Positions 16,254 through 24,995 of a stretch of 47,325 nucleotides of DNA are shown in pieces (the stretch's first letter is position 1; every line of letters starts with the position of its first letter). The position numbers were made by a program, and so were the translations under genes. Origin of the DNA: Peptostreptococcus stomatis DSM 17678 (lineage in GTDB: Bacteria; Bacillota; Clostridia; Peptostreptococcales; Peptostreptococcaceae); the NCBI RefSeq assembly GCF_000147675.1, contig NZ_ADGQ01000019.1, positions 1-47,325 on the forward strand. The letters are read 5' to 3'. The notes under the pieces are model-generated. The model had not been told where the DNA came from. It made no database searches and was given only the letters and a program-made list of their open reading frames with translations.

Positions 16254-16973
16254 TTATTCTAAACTTCTTAAAGCATCAACTATGCTTATCTTTTCTCCTT
16301 CAACATCACTAGTCTGCTTTATTATCCTGGCAGGCACACCTGCAACTACTGCCCCTGGTGGAACATCTTCTGTAACAATAGCTCCTGCTGCAACTACTGC
16401 CCCTTTTCCTATCCTTACACCCTCAAGGACTACCGCATTAGCCCCTATAAGAACATTGTCTTCTACTACTACGGGATTTGCATTTGCCGGCTCTATAACA
16501 CCTGCTAATACTGCCCCTGCTCCTACATGGACATTCTTACCAGTAGTTGCCCTACCGCCAAGGACTGCCCCCATATCTATCATGGTTCCTTCACCAACTA
16601 CTGCACCAATATTTATTATTGCCCCCATCATAACTACTGCATTATCCTTTATAACTGCATGCTCACGGATAAAGGCACCCGGCTCTATTCTAGCATTTAC
16701 ATCTGATAGGTCCAACAGGGGTATAGCACTGTTTTTTCTGTCGTTTTCAACCACGTAGTCTACTATCTTGTCCCCATTGTTGGCAAGGACTTCCTTCCAG
16801 GTATTTAGGTCTGTAAATAGGACTCTTGACCCTTCACTTCCAAATGCCTTTACGCTTTCTGGTAGGTCTATATTGGATAGGTCTCCCTTTACATATACCT
16901 TAACTGGCGTTGTCTTTTTAGACGTGGCTATATAGTTAATTATCTCTTCTGATGTCAAAAAATCTTTTGCCAT
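16254..16973 (-). CDS. dapH: Tetrahydrodipicolinate N-acetyltransferase
   Basis: Left-handed beta-helix acetyltransferase of the acetylase branch of the DAP pathway, 239 residues. The N-terminal domain starts [20 protein letters not shown]. From about 95 on it is hexapeptide repeats ([29 protein letters not shown]), with the [20 protein letters not shown] segment near 175-195. The size and N-terminal domain separate it from succinylase-type DapD. Third gene before the operon's end-group, 40 bp after dapB. Confidence 0.96.
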   Translation of the reverse strand: MAKDFLTSEEIINYIATSKKTTPVKVYVKGDLSNIDLPESVKAFGSEGSRVLFTDLNTWKEVLANNGDKIVDYVVENDRKNSAIPLLDLSDVNARIEPGAFIREHAVIKDNAVVMMGAIINIGAVVGEGTMIDMGAVLGGRATTGKNVHVGAGAVLAGVIEPANANPVVVEDNVLIGANAVVLEGVRIGKGAVVAAGAIVTEDVPPGAVVAGVPARIIKQTSDVEGEKISIVDALRSLE

Positions 16974-17014
16974 AAAATCCTCTCTTTCATATATCTTATA
17001 TTATGTATTTTAAT

Positions 17015-17746
17015 TTATAGGTTTTCAAATGTATAGAAGCCATTTTCCCTATTTTGCAGACCTTGGGCTGCCTTTAGGGCTCCATCAGCAAAGATCCTTT
17101 TTGACTGGGCCCTGTGGGTAATCTCTATAACCTCATCCACTCCGGCAAATAAAACCTCATGTTCACCCACTATGGTTCCACCCCTTAGGCTGGCCATTCC
17201 GACTTCCTTCTTATCCCTCTGGTGTTCGGCCTGGCTCCTGTCATATACAGGGAAATAGTCGCTGTCCACTGACTGAATTGCCTCTAGTAGCTTTATTGCC
17301 GTACCACTTGGAGCATCTATTTTCTTATTGTGGTGGCGCTCTAGGATTTCTATATCAAATCCATCTGACAACAGTGGCGTCAAGAACTTTAAGGCCTTTG
17401 TAAATACATGGACCCCATAGCTCATATTTGCACTAAAGAAGATAGGGCAATATCTTGCAGCCTCATCCATAAGGTCCTGTAATTTTTCCCTGGCCCCAGT
17501 TGTAGCCACAACTATTGGGGTCTTGTGGTAACTAGCCCCCCTCAATAGTTCACTTGTATTATTAGGGTGGGAGAAGTCTATAATAGCATCTGACTCTGGT
17601 AAATCATTTATATCCTTATATACTGGATATGGTGGGTTTTCAAGGTCTTGTATTGAAAATATGCCAAGTATTTCGTGACCCCTTTCAAGAGCTAGATTTT
17701 CAACCACTCGGCCCATCACACCATAACCGCCAAGTATTAATTTCAT
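17015..17746 (-). CDS. dapB: 4-Hydroxy-tetrahydrodipicolinate reductase
   Basis: NAD(P)H-dependent reductase of the lysine/DAP pathway, 243 residues. The Rossmann start is LILGGYGVMGRVVENLA; the catalytic signature is ERHHNKKIDAPSGTAIKLLE. The start is directly after the dapA stop (1-bp gap), so translation is probably coupled. Confidence 0.97.
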   Translation of the reverse strand: MKLILGGYGVMGRVVENLALERGHEILGIFSIQDLENPPYPVYKDINDLPESDAIIDFSHPNNTSELLRGASYHKTPIVVATTGAREKLQDLMDEAARYCPIFFSANMSYGVHVFTKALKFLTPLLSDGFDIEILERHHNKKIDAPSGTAIKLLEAIQSVDSDYFPVYDRSQAEHQRDKKEVGMASLRGGTIVGEHEVLFAGVDEVIEITHRAQSKRIFADGALKAAQGLQNRENGFYTFENL

Positions 17747-17747
17747 T

Positions 17748-18647
17748 TTAAGCCTCCAAACTTAGGAACTCTCTATACAGTCCTAGTGTATTTTCTCTTA
17801 CAGCATCTGTTGTAGGAATCAAAGGAAGTCTGAAGTTTTCTTCCCCGTAGCCCATTTCCTTTAATACAGCCTTGACTGGTGTTGGGCTGACATCTGAGAA
17901 TAGGGCATCTATAAATGGGTTTAGGGCAAGCTGTAGGTCCCTGGCCTCATTTATCCTTCCTTCCTGGTATAGGCTATATACCCTTAAAAATTCTACTGGT
18001 AGACAGTTAGATACAACACTGATTACCCCATCTCCACCGTGTACCAGGAAGTCAAAGAAGCTTCCATCATCTCCACTATAAAGATTAAAGTCTGTATTAG
18101 GTCCAAGGTATCCCCTTATCCTATCAAGATAGGCAATATCTCCAGTTGCATCCTTTAAGGCCACTATATTCTTGTGCGTGGCTAATTCTGCCACTGTTTC
18201 AGGGTTTATAGTCATACCCGTCCTACCTGGAACATTGTACAGGATAATTGGTATATCAACACTGTCTGCTATAGCAAAATAGTGGGCTAACAAACCTCTC
18301 TGGCTTGTCTTGTTGTAGTAAGGTGTTACAAGAAGGGCTGCATCTGCCCCATTTTCCTTTGCAAGTCTTGTATGCTCTATGGCTGTAAGGGTATTGTTTG
18401 ATCCTGTTCCCAATATTATAGCACAGTCCCTGTCTCCCCTAATCCTTATAGTCCTCTTCAATAGGTCTAACTTTTCATCTATAGTAAGGGTTGCCCCTTC
18501 TCCTGTAGTACCTGCCACTACTATTCCATTTATGCCAGAGCTTATCTGAAACTCTACCAGGCTTTCATAGGCTGCATAATCTATACTTCCATCACTATTC
18601 ATAGTCGTTGCTATCGCTGTAGTTACTCCATTAAAAATTGCTGTCAT
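17748..18647 (-). CDS. dapA: 4-Hydroxy-tetrahydrodipicolinate synthase
   Basis: Schiff-base aldolase joining pyruvate and aspartate semialdehyde, 299 residues. TTGEG (47-51), Tyr137 in ILYNVPGRTG and the catalytic lysine K165 in VALKDATGD are all present. The ATG at 18647 is used because GGAGGA lies before it; the upstream TTG frame overlaps that site. Confidence 0.97.
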   Translation of the reverse strand: MTAIFNGVTTAIATTMNSDGSIDYAAYESLVEFQISSGINGIVVAGTTGEGATLTIDEKLDLLKRTIRIRGDRDCAIILGTGSNNTLTAIEHTRLAKENGADAALLVTPYYNKTSQRGLLAHYFAIADSVDIPIILYNVPGRTGMTINPETVAELATHKNIVALKDATGDIAYLDRIRGYLGPNTDFNLYSGDDGSFFDFLVHGGDGVISVVSNCLPVEFLRVYSLYQEGRINEARDLQLALNPFIDALFSDVSPTPVKAVLKEMGYGEENFRLPLIPTTDAVRENTLGLYREFLSLEA

Positions 18648-18701
18648 TTTTATTTCCTCCAATTATTCTTATTAACTATTGTCTATTTATCAATTGTATT
18701 T

Positions 18702-19685
18702 TTACCTATTTTCTTCTAGCATTTCTGCAATTTGAACTGCATTGCTGGCTGCACCCTTTCTAATGTTGTCTGCCACACACCAAATGTGGAAACTATTAGC
18801 TTGTGATATATCCCTTCTTATTCTACCTACAAAAACTTCATCACGTCCTGTGGCTTCTATGGCCATAGGATAAATGTTATTCTGTGGGTCATCGACTACT
18901 ATTACACCCGGTGCCTTACTTAATATATTTCTAATATCTTCAACCTCTGCAGACCTTTCAAGAGTAATGTTTATTTCAACTGAATGTGAGTTTAAAACCG
19001 GAACCCTGGCACAAGTTGCAGTGATAGAAACTTCATCACCCAAATTTAATATCTTCTTTGTCTCCTCTATCATCTTCATTTCTTCTTTTGTATATCCGTT
19101 ATCTAGAAAAACATCTATATGAGGAAGCACATTGTTGTATATTGGATGGGGATACTTTTTAGGAGCCTGTCCATCTCGACCATTTATCAAGTCATCTATT
19201 CCCCCCTTACCAGATCCTGATACAGCCTGGTAGGTAGTATAGGATATCCTCTTTACCCCATATTTGTCAATCAAAGGCTTTAATGGTACCACCGACTGGA
19301 TAGTCGAGCAATTTGGATTTGCAATTATCCTTCTCTTTAACTTAGGATAATTACACTCTGGAACTATGAGGTCTATATCTTCCTCCATTCTCCATGCACT
19401 TGAATTGTCTATAACTATAGCCCCATGCTCTTCGGCTATAGGGGCAAACTTCAAGGATGTTGTTCCCCCTGCTGAGAAGATCGCATAGTCTATATCCTTA
19501 TCAAATGAATGTTCATTTAATTCCTCAACTACCACATCTCGGCCCCTAAACTCTAATACCCTTCCTGCTGACCTGGATGATGCCATTAAATATATATTAT
19601 CTACCTTGAGCTTACTTTCTCCCAAGCGTTCTATCATCTTAGTCCCTACTAAACCTGTTGCACCAACTATTGCAAAATTTGCCAT
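18702..19685 (-). CDS. asd: Aspartate-semialdehyde dehydrogenase
   Basis: Reduces aspartyl phosphate to aspartate semialdehyde, 327 residues. The NADP site is GATGLVGT (8-15) and the catalytic Cys126 is in ANPNCSTIQ. SGSGKGGIDDL and GRDEVFVGRIRRD fit the family. GGGAGA lies before the ATG. The 178-bp gap before it contains AT-rich palindromes but no clear promoter. Confidence 0.97.
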   Translation of the reverse strand: MANFAIVGATGLVGTKMIERLGESKLKVDNIYLMASSRSAGRVLEFRGRDVVVEELNEHSFDKDIDYAIFSAGGTTSLKFAPIAEEHGAIVIDNSSAWRMEEDIDLIVPECNYPKLKRRIIANPNCSTIQSVVPLKPLIDKYGVKRISYTTYQAVSGSGKGGIDDLINGRDGQAPKKYPHPIYNNVLPHIDVFLDNGYTKEEMKMIEETKKILNLGDEVSITATCARVPVLNSHSVEINITLERSAEVEDIRNILSKAPGVIVVDDPQNNIYPMAIEATGRDEVFVGRIRRDISQANSFHIWCVADNIRKGAASNAVQIAEMLEENR

Positions 19686-19863
19686 ACTCGTATCTCCCTT
19701 ACAAAAGCATTCTATAAATAAAATTTCTAATTCAATCTCTTTACTCTTTTTTCTTGTATGTGTACTTACACCATATATCTAAATATCTTATATCCATCTT
19801 TGTATTGAATTTCCTATTTGCCTAATATTCCATATATGGTATATATCTTATTTATAAATTGGA

Positions 19864-21069
19864 CTATATATTAAACTCCTTACACAGTAATATAACTGCC
19901 TTTTCAGATAAGTCCTTGTCTATAGCATAGGATATTGATATTTCCGATGTTGTTACCTGGTAGAAGTTGATTCCATTTGAACACAAAATCCTGAAAGCCC
20001 TTGCCGCAACACCACTTACATCCCTCATGCCTGACCCTACTATACTTACCTTGGCACAATCTGTACGGACTGAATACTTTATACCGCTAAACTTATCATT
20101 TAGGCTATCCAGAATCTGGTTTAAAAAGTTTCTATCTGTATCCTTGCAGGTGAAGGAAACATTCATATCATCCCCTGATACAATCTGACTGATCATATCT
20201 ATATTTACACTGAACCTATCCAACTGATTAAATAGTTCTTCTACAAAATTTGTCCCTATATCACTACAAGCCAGTGTGACATGTAGTATATCCCTGTCCA
20301 AAGCTACTCCTGTAACAACCTTCTTTTCTAATAAGTCTGTATTTGCCATAATCCAAGTTCCTTTCGTATCTGATAATGTTTTTCCTAAATATAATGGTAC
20401 ATTGTAGTTTTTAGCTATTTCAACACAACGTGTTTCAAGAACACCTGCACCTAAGGCTGACAACTCAAGCATTTCCTCATAGCTAACCTGACTTAACTGT
20501 CTTGCTGCCTTGTATATTCTAGGATCTGTCCCAAAGACACCTGTTACATCTGTATATATCTCACAGGGAGCCCCTATAGCCGCGGCCAAAGCCACTGCTG
20601 ATGTATCAGAACCACCCCTGCCCAGGGTTGTAATTTCCAGGTTCTCATTGTAACCCTGGAAACCTGCAACCACTAAAATATCAAATTCATCCAACTGGTC
20701 ATTTAAAAAGTCTGCATCTATATCTGCTATCCTGCTCTTAGTATGTTGACCAAAAGTCCTGATACCAGCTTGTATGCCGGTCAATGACCTTGCCCTTACC
20801 CCCATATCATTTAGGCTAATAGCCATCAGGGAAATAGTATTTTGCTCCCCTATTGCTAGCAGGGTATCTAACTCCCTGACATCCGGATTGTCAGTTATCT
20901 TCTCAACTTGTTTTAATAAGTCATCTGTAGTCTTTCCCATGGCAGAAACTACGACTATTAACTTCTCCTTATTCTCTACTCTTCTTTTTAGGTAAATTGA
21001 AATATCCTTTATTTTTTCAATCGTTCCTACCGAACTTCCCCCAAACTTTAGTACAGAAACTTGCTTCAT
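19864..21069 (-). CDS. lysC: Aspartate kinase
   Basis: First enzyme of the aspartate pathway, 401 residues, monofunctional. The kinase core begins VLKFGGSSVGT, with VAGFQGY and TLGRGGSDTSAVALAAAIGA in the middle and two C-terminal ACT domains (from about 260) that normally bind lysine or threonine. The ATG at 21069 follows GGAGGA; an earlier in-frame ATG overlaps that site. First gene of the operon behind the lysine riboswitch, so lysine should control both transcription and, by family knowledge, enzyme activity. Confidence 0.96.
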   Translation of the reverse strand: MKQVSVLKFGGSSVGTIEKIKDISIYLKRRVENKEKLIVVVSAMGKTTDDLLKQVEKITDNPDVRELDTLLAIGEQNTISLMAISLNDMGVRARSLTGIQAGIRTFGQHTKSRIADIDADFLNDQLDEFDILVVAGFQGYNENLEITTLGRGGSDTSAVALAAAIGAPCEIYTDVTGVFGTDPRIYKAARQLSQVSYEEMLELSALGAGVLETRCVEIAKNYNVPLYLGKTLSDTKGTWIMANTDLLEKKVVTGVALDRDILHVTLACSDIGTNFVEELFNQLDRFSVNIDMISQIVSGDDMNVSFTCKDTDRNFLNQILDSLNDKFSGIKYSVRTDCAKVSIVGSGMRDVSGVAARAFRILCSNGINFYQVTTSEISISYAIDKDLSEKAVILLCKEFNI

Positions 21070-21155
21070 AAACTCATCCTCCATTAATGTACAATAATCA
21101 TAATAAATTATTTAAATTAATTAATAGGAATATATGTCCTTATTCTATTCTTTAA

Positions 21156-21190
21156 TAAAAAAAGGCAAATGTAGTTAGTCCACATTTGCC
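21156..21190 (-). terminator. Second terminator of the lysC leader
   Basis: On the minus strand GGCAAATGTGG pairs with CTACATTTGCC, followed by seven T. It is nearly the same sequence as the riboswitch terminator at 21303-21335 and stands between it and lysC. Confidence 0.85.
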
Positions 21191-21287
21191 CTAAAAATTA
21201 TAAATCCTCAAGGTATATTTTATCCTATAGTCAGGTCTTCTTTTACTGACCTCACTTAGATATATCCTCGTTTAATCGACATATTAT

Positions 21288-21302
21288 GGCTAGCTCTCCA
21301 TT
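21288..21302 (-). repeat. Duplicated 3' end of the lysine riboswitch
   Basis: AATGGAGAGCTAGCC on the minus strand repeats, with one change, the AATGGAGGGCTAGCC that closes the aptamer at 21366-21380. It directly follows the T-run of the first terminator. It looks like part of a tandem duplication of the expression platform. Confidence 0.7.
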
Positions 21303-21335
21303 AAAAAAGACAAATGCAGGTAGCCTACATTTGCC
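21303..21335 (-). terminator. Lysine-riboswitch terminator
   Basis: GGCAAATGTAGG pairs with CCTGCATTTGTC (wobbles only) around a three-base loop, followed by TTTTTT, about 30 nt after the aptamer. Confidence 0.88.
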
Positions 21336-21365
21336 TATAATCTCTCCCTAATATGACAATCTCCT

Positions 21366-21531
21366 GGCTAGCCCTCCATTATACTTGTATAATGACAGAA
21401 CAAAAACTATTAATCCCTGTTCCAACAATACTTGCAAAGCACTACAAGTATTATTTCGGCAACATCCCCTTTCGAAGTAGACTGCTTGCTTTCATTGCCT
21501 ATTCCTACTCTTGTCAGTTGCGCCTCTATCC
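21366..21531 (-). promoter_or_regulatory. Lysine riboswitch (L box) of the lysC operon
   Basis: Read on the minus strand it has the L-box elements in order: GGATAGAGGCGCAACTGAC, GAGTAGG, GAAAGGGGATGTTGCCGAA, a long P4 stem (AATACTTG with CAAGTATT), ACAG...CTGTC, and the closing GGAGGGCTAGCC. Two near-identical terminators follow. Lysine binding should stop transcription of the lysC-asd-dapA-dapB-dapH part of the operon. Confidence 0.95.
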
Positions 21532-21551
21532 TATTTATTAAGTTATAAGCT

Positions 21552-21580
21552 ATTATATAGCAAATAATAATATTTGTAAA
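21552..21580 (-). promoter_or_regulatory. Promoter of the lysine operon
   Basis: TTTACA (complement of 21575-21580), 17 bp, TATAAT (complement of 21552-21557), just upstream of the riboswitch. Confidence 0.85.
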
Positions 21581-21624
21581 GGCTTTCTTTTTAATTTAGT
21601 AGTAATAAATATTTTTAGAAATAA

Positions 21625-21653
21625 TTGACAAAATAGGTATAAAGTGATATTTT
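21625..21653 (+). promoter_or_regulatory. Promoter of the unknown exported-protein gene
   Basis: TTGACA (21625-21630), 17 bp, TATTTT (21648-21653). It is divergent from the lysine operon promoter. Confidence 0.65.
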
Positions 21654-21717
21654 TAAGATAAATATAAACTAGTTTAAAAATATTTTTCTTTATTTGATTT
21701 TTTATAGGAGGTTAAGT

Positions 21718-22371
21718 ATGAGTAAAAAATTTGTCATCACTATTCTCTCTCTATGTCTGCTCACTATGGGTTCTTATGCTTATTTTTCATACTACGACAA
21801 AAAAGAAATACCCAAAAAAGTAAATACTGATTTAAATAGTTCTGAATTGAAAAAATACGAAGATAGGAGAAACTCTTTATTAAAAGAAAATCTTAGCTTG
21901 TATGATATTGGAGATAGATATGATATTCTATGGAATCAAGCCCTAAAAGGTGAAGAGGGTCTTGTTTCATATGTAAATAAAAAGTATCCGAACTTATCAG
22001 ATACTGACAAGTTGAAAAAACAGGTTTCTGTTTTAGAATACTTAAATAGAACAAGGACACAGGTAGATTTTAGTGGAGAATTTCTAAATGTTGTATTCAA
22101 AGAAGCACAATTAAGTGATTATTTAATAAAGAATAATAAAAATGGAGATATTTCCAATAAAAATAATATTGAAACATTGGCAACAAATTTTGATGATTTG
22201 TCTAATAAGTCGGATTATAATAGGAAAGAATTAATAGATTTTCTTATACAAATAATTACAGCTAATCTATCAGCTAATGATATAGAGAAATTAACCAATA
22301 ATGAGAAGATTCCTATTGATGTACGAAACGCAATTAAAAAAAATAATCCTCAACCTGTACCCCAAAATTAG
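21718..22371 (+). CDS. Unknown exported or membrane-anchored protein
   Basis: Not recognised. The 217-residue protein starts MSKKFVITILSLCLLTMGSY, a signal peptide or N-terminal anchor (about 5-25). The rest is hydrophilic, rich in Lys, Asn and Asp, and probably helical (YEDRRNSLLKENLSLYDIGD). The Cys in the hydrophobic stretch (LSLCLL) is not in a convincing lipobox. The AT-rich composition differs from the core genes. AGGAGG lies 8 nt before the chosen ATG. Single-gene unit between the lysC promoter and exoA, with a strong terminator. Confidence 0.8.
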   Translation: MSKKFVITILSLCLLTMGSYAYFSYYDKKEIPKKVNTDLNSSELKKYEDRRNSLLKENLSLYDIGDRYDILWNQALKGEEGLVSYVNKKYPNLSDTDKLKKQVSVLEYLNRTRTQVDFSGEFLNVVFKEAQLSDYLIKNNKNGDISNKNNIETLATNFDDLSNKSDYNRKELIDFLIQIITANLSANDIEKLTNNEKIPIDVRNAIKKNNPQPVPQN

Positions 22372-22415
22372 ACAAAAATGATGGTACCTAGAGGCATTAC
22401 AATAGTGAGTTAAAA

Positions 22416-22452
22416 ACAGGAAGGTGGGATAAAGTTCCACCTTCCTGTTTTA
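22416..22452. terminator. Bidirectional terminator between convergent genes
   Basis: ACAGGAAGGTGG and CCACCTTCCTGT form a perfect 12-bp stem with A and T runs on both sides. It serves the plus gene ending at 22371 and exoA ending at 22475. Confidence 0.9.
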
Positions 22453-22474
22453 TATATATAAGCCTATATTCTAT

Positions 22475-23302
22475 TTAAAGCTCTACTTCTAGAAGAATTG
22501 GTGCATGGTCCTGTCTTTCTCCAGAATCTACCATTTCTGATACCCTTACCTTGTCAGCTACATCTTGACTAACTATCCAGTAGTCAATTCTCCAGCCCGT
22601 ATTATTTACCTTGCTAGTCTTTACCCTCTGGGCCCACCAAGAGTATACCTCTTCTACATCTCCGTGAACCTGCCTAAAAGTATCTACAAAACCTCTGGCA
22701 AGCAAGTTTGTAAAGCCTTCTCTTTCCTCATCAGTAAAGCCTGGTGACCTGTGGTTAGAAGCTGGATTAGCCAGGTCTATTTCCTTATGGGCAACATTGT
22801 AGTCACCACAAGCAAGTACAGGCTTGTGCTTGGCTAGACCTTCTAAATAGTCTGCATACTTTTTATCCCATGCCTGCCTATCATCCAACCTTTTTAGGCC
22901 ATCACCGGCATTTGGTGTATATACCTGTGTTACATAGCAAGAGTCTAGCTCAAGGGTGATAATCCTTCCCTCAGAATCCATTGTACATGGGGCTCCTATT
23001 TCAGGATATGTAGCCTTTACATCCATACCCTTCTTATATAGGAACATAGTTCCGGCATATCCCTTTCTGGCAGGCTCTACAGATGACCTCCAAACATGGT
23101 CATAGTCAGAAAAAATCTCTTCTAGACACTCTATATGCTTCTTAGTTGGCCCCTTGGCTGACAGCTTAGTTTCCTGTAGGGCTATAATATCTGCATCCAT
23201 ACCGGCCAGATTTTTTAATACATCTCTAGATAGTAGGGCCCTGGCAGAATCACTTGTTAGGGCCGCATTTAGAGAGTCTATGTTCCAAGAAATTAATTTC
23301 AT
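22475..23302 (-). CDS. exoA: Exodeoxyribonuclease III / AP endonuclease
   Basis: Base-excision-repair enzyme that cuts at abasic sites and trims 3' ends, 275 residues. Family motifs: ISWNIDSLNA (3-12), ALQETKLS (41-48), ACGDYNVAHKEIDL with the active Asp/Asn, GWRIDYWIVS and the terminal RQDHAPILLEV with the catalytic His. GAGGTAAGC lies before the ATG. Single gene, convergent with the unknown exported gene. Confidence 0.96.
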   Translation of the reverse strand: MKLISWNIDSLNAALTSDSARALLSRDVLKNLAGMDADIIALQETKLSAKGPTKKHIECLEEIFSDYDHVWRSSVEPARKGYAGTMFLYKKGMDVKATYPEIGAPCTMDSEGRIITLELDSCYVTQVYTPNAGDGLKRLDDRQAWDKKYADYLEGLAKHKPVLACGDYNVAHKEIDLANPASNHRSPGFTDEEREGFTNLLARGFVDTFRQVHGDVEEVYSWWAQRVKTSKVNNTGWRIDYWIVSQDVADKVRVSEMVDSGERQDHAPILLEVEL

Positions 23303-23587
23303 GCTTACCTCCTCATTAAATCAAGTATTATTTTTCAATGCTTGTAGTTAATACTACTTTTTAACTAAATTGAATTTCTAGTTTAAATATAATTATTGCT
23401 TGTTTGCCTGGACAAAATCCATCATATACTATTATACCCAATAATTGCTAATCGATACTAGCTAGAAGAAAAATATTGTATAAACTATAGTTAGTTTATA
23501 TAAGTTTTATACAACTCCCTATCCCTTGCCTACATTTATAAAAAAAGAGAGTGGCAAGCACTCTCTTATGTATATCAAATAATATAA
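23303..23587. other. exoA upstream region
   Basis: No gene. It holds the tuf terminator at one end. The inverted repeat TATAAACTA/TAGTTTATA (23479-23500, 4-bp spacer) is a possible operator or hairpin for the exoA transcript. I could not fix a promoter. Confidence 0.45.
23538..23567 (-). terminator. tuf terminator
   Basis: AAGAGAGTG pairs with CACTCTCTT on the minus strand, followed by seven T, about 20 nt after the tuf stop. Confidence 0.9.
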
Positions 23588-24781
23588 TTATTCAATTATA
23601 GAAGCAACAACTCCAGAAGCTACTGTTCTACCACCTTCTCTGATGGCAAACCTAAGACCTTCTTCAACACATATAGAGTTGATTAGGTCAACTTCAATTG
23701 TTACGTTGTCACCAGGCATAACCATTTCTATTCCTTCTGGTAGCTTACACTCACCAGTTACGTCAGTTGTTCTGAAGTAGAACTGTGGTCTATATCCATC
23801 GAAGAAAGGAGTATGTCTACCACCTTCTTCTTTCTTAAGAACGTAGATTTCTGCAGTGAACTTAGTATGAGCGTTAACTGTTCCTGGCTGAGCAAGAACC
23901 TGTCCTCTTTCGATTTCGTCTCTCTGAACACCTCTTAGTAGAGCACCGATGTTATCACCAGCTTCTGCCTGATCTAGTAACTTTCTGAACATTTCTACTC
24001 CTGTTACTACAACCTTTCTTGGTTCTTCAGTCAAACCAACTAGTTCAACTTCATCAGAAACCTTAAGAACACCTCTTTCAACTCTACCAGTTGCAACCGT
24101 ACCTCTACCAGTGATTGAGAATACGTCTTCTACTGGCATTAGGAATGGCTTGTCAACATCTCTTTCTGGAGCTGGGATATATTCATCTATTATGTTGTAG
24201 AATTCTATTATCTTTTCTCCCCATTCAGAATCTGGGTTTTCAAGAGCCATTAGGGCAGAACCTCTAACTATTGGAGTGTCATCTCCTGGGAAATCATATT
24301 CGTTAAGTAACTCTCTAACTTCCATTTCAACTAGTTCAAGAAGTTCTTCGTCGTCTACCATGTCACACTTGTTTAGGAATACAACGATGTAAGGAACACC
24401 AACCTGTCTAGAAAGTAGGATATGTTCTCTTGTCTGAGGCATTGGACCATCTGTTGCAGCAACAACTAGGATAGCACCGTCCATCTGAGCAGCACCTGTG
24501 ATCATGTTCTTAACATAGTCAGCATGTCCTGGGCAGTCTACGTGAGCGTAGTGTCTAGCTGGAGTTTCGTATTCAACGTGAGCAGTAGAGATAGTGATAC
24601 CTCTTTCTCTTTCTTCTGGTGCCTTGTCTATGTTGGCGAAGTCTACCGCTTCACCTAACTGATACTTGTTGTGTAATGTCTTTGTTATAGCTGCTGTTAA
24701 TGTAGTCTTACCGTGGTCAACGTGACCGATTGTACCAATATTAACATGTGGCTTACTTCTTTCAAATTTAGCTTTTGCCAT
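23588..24781 (-). CDS. tuf: Elongation factor Tu
   Basis: GTPase bringing aminoacyl-tRNA to the ribosome, 397 residues. GHVDHGKTT (19-27), the switch II region [12 protein letters not shown] and NKCD are intact; the C-terminal domain has [10 protein letters not shown]. Last gene of the str operon; it also has its own strong promoter (24858-24886). AAGGGAGGAAAC precedes the ATG. Confidence 0.99.
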   Translation of the reverse strand: MAKAKFERSKPHVNIGTIGHVDHGKTTLTAAITKTLHNKYQLGEAVDFANIDKAPEERERGITISTAHVEYETPARHYAHVDCPGHADYVKNMITGAAQMDGAILVVAATDGPMPQTREHILLSRQVGVPYIVVFLNKCDMVDDEELLELVEMEVRELLNEYDFPGDDTPIVRGSALMALENPDSEWGEKIIEFYNIIDEYIPAPERDVDKPFLMPVEDVFSITGRGTVATGRVERGVLKVSDEVELVGLTEEPRKVVVTGVEMFRKLLDQAEAGDNIGALLRGVQRDEIERGQVLAQPGTVNAHTKFTAEIYVLKKEEGGRHTPFFDGYRPQFYFRTTDVTGECKLPEGIEMVMPGDNVTIEVDLINSICVEEGLRFAIREGGRTVASGVVASIIE

Positions 24782-24857
24782 TTTAAGTTTCCTCCCTTAA
24801 GAAATAAATTATTTATTAATTGGAGGGCGGAATCCACCCCCCTTTTTATTCTTTATA

Positions 24858-24886
24858 AGTATATCACTTTTATACTTATTTTTCAA
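24858..24886 (-). promoter_or_regulatory. tuf promoter
   Basis: TTGAAA (complement of 24881-24886), 17 bp, TATACT (complement of 24858-24863), in the fusA-tuf gap. It would allow extra tuf transcription. Confidence 0.75.
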
Positions 24887-24995
24887 CATTTCATTAAAAA
24901 TCTGATGATTTTTTAGGTCTATAAACGAATTTTCAGTTATTTTTCACTTTATAAAGTTCAATACCTGACCCTTTATAATAAATTAACCCTTCAGA

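Noticed and set aside
16282-16758. 158-codon plus frame opposite dapH
   Set aside because: Shadow of the hexapeptide repeats of dapH, giving a Pro/Thr/Ala-rich low-complexity translation.
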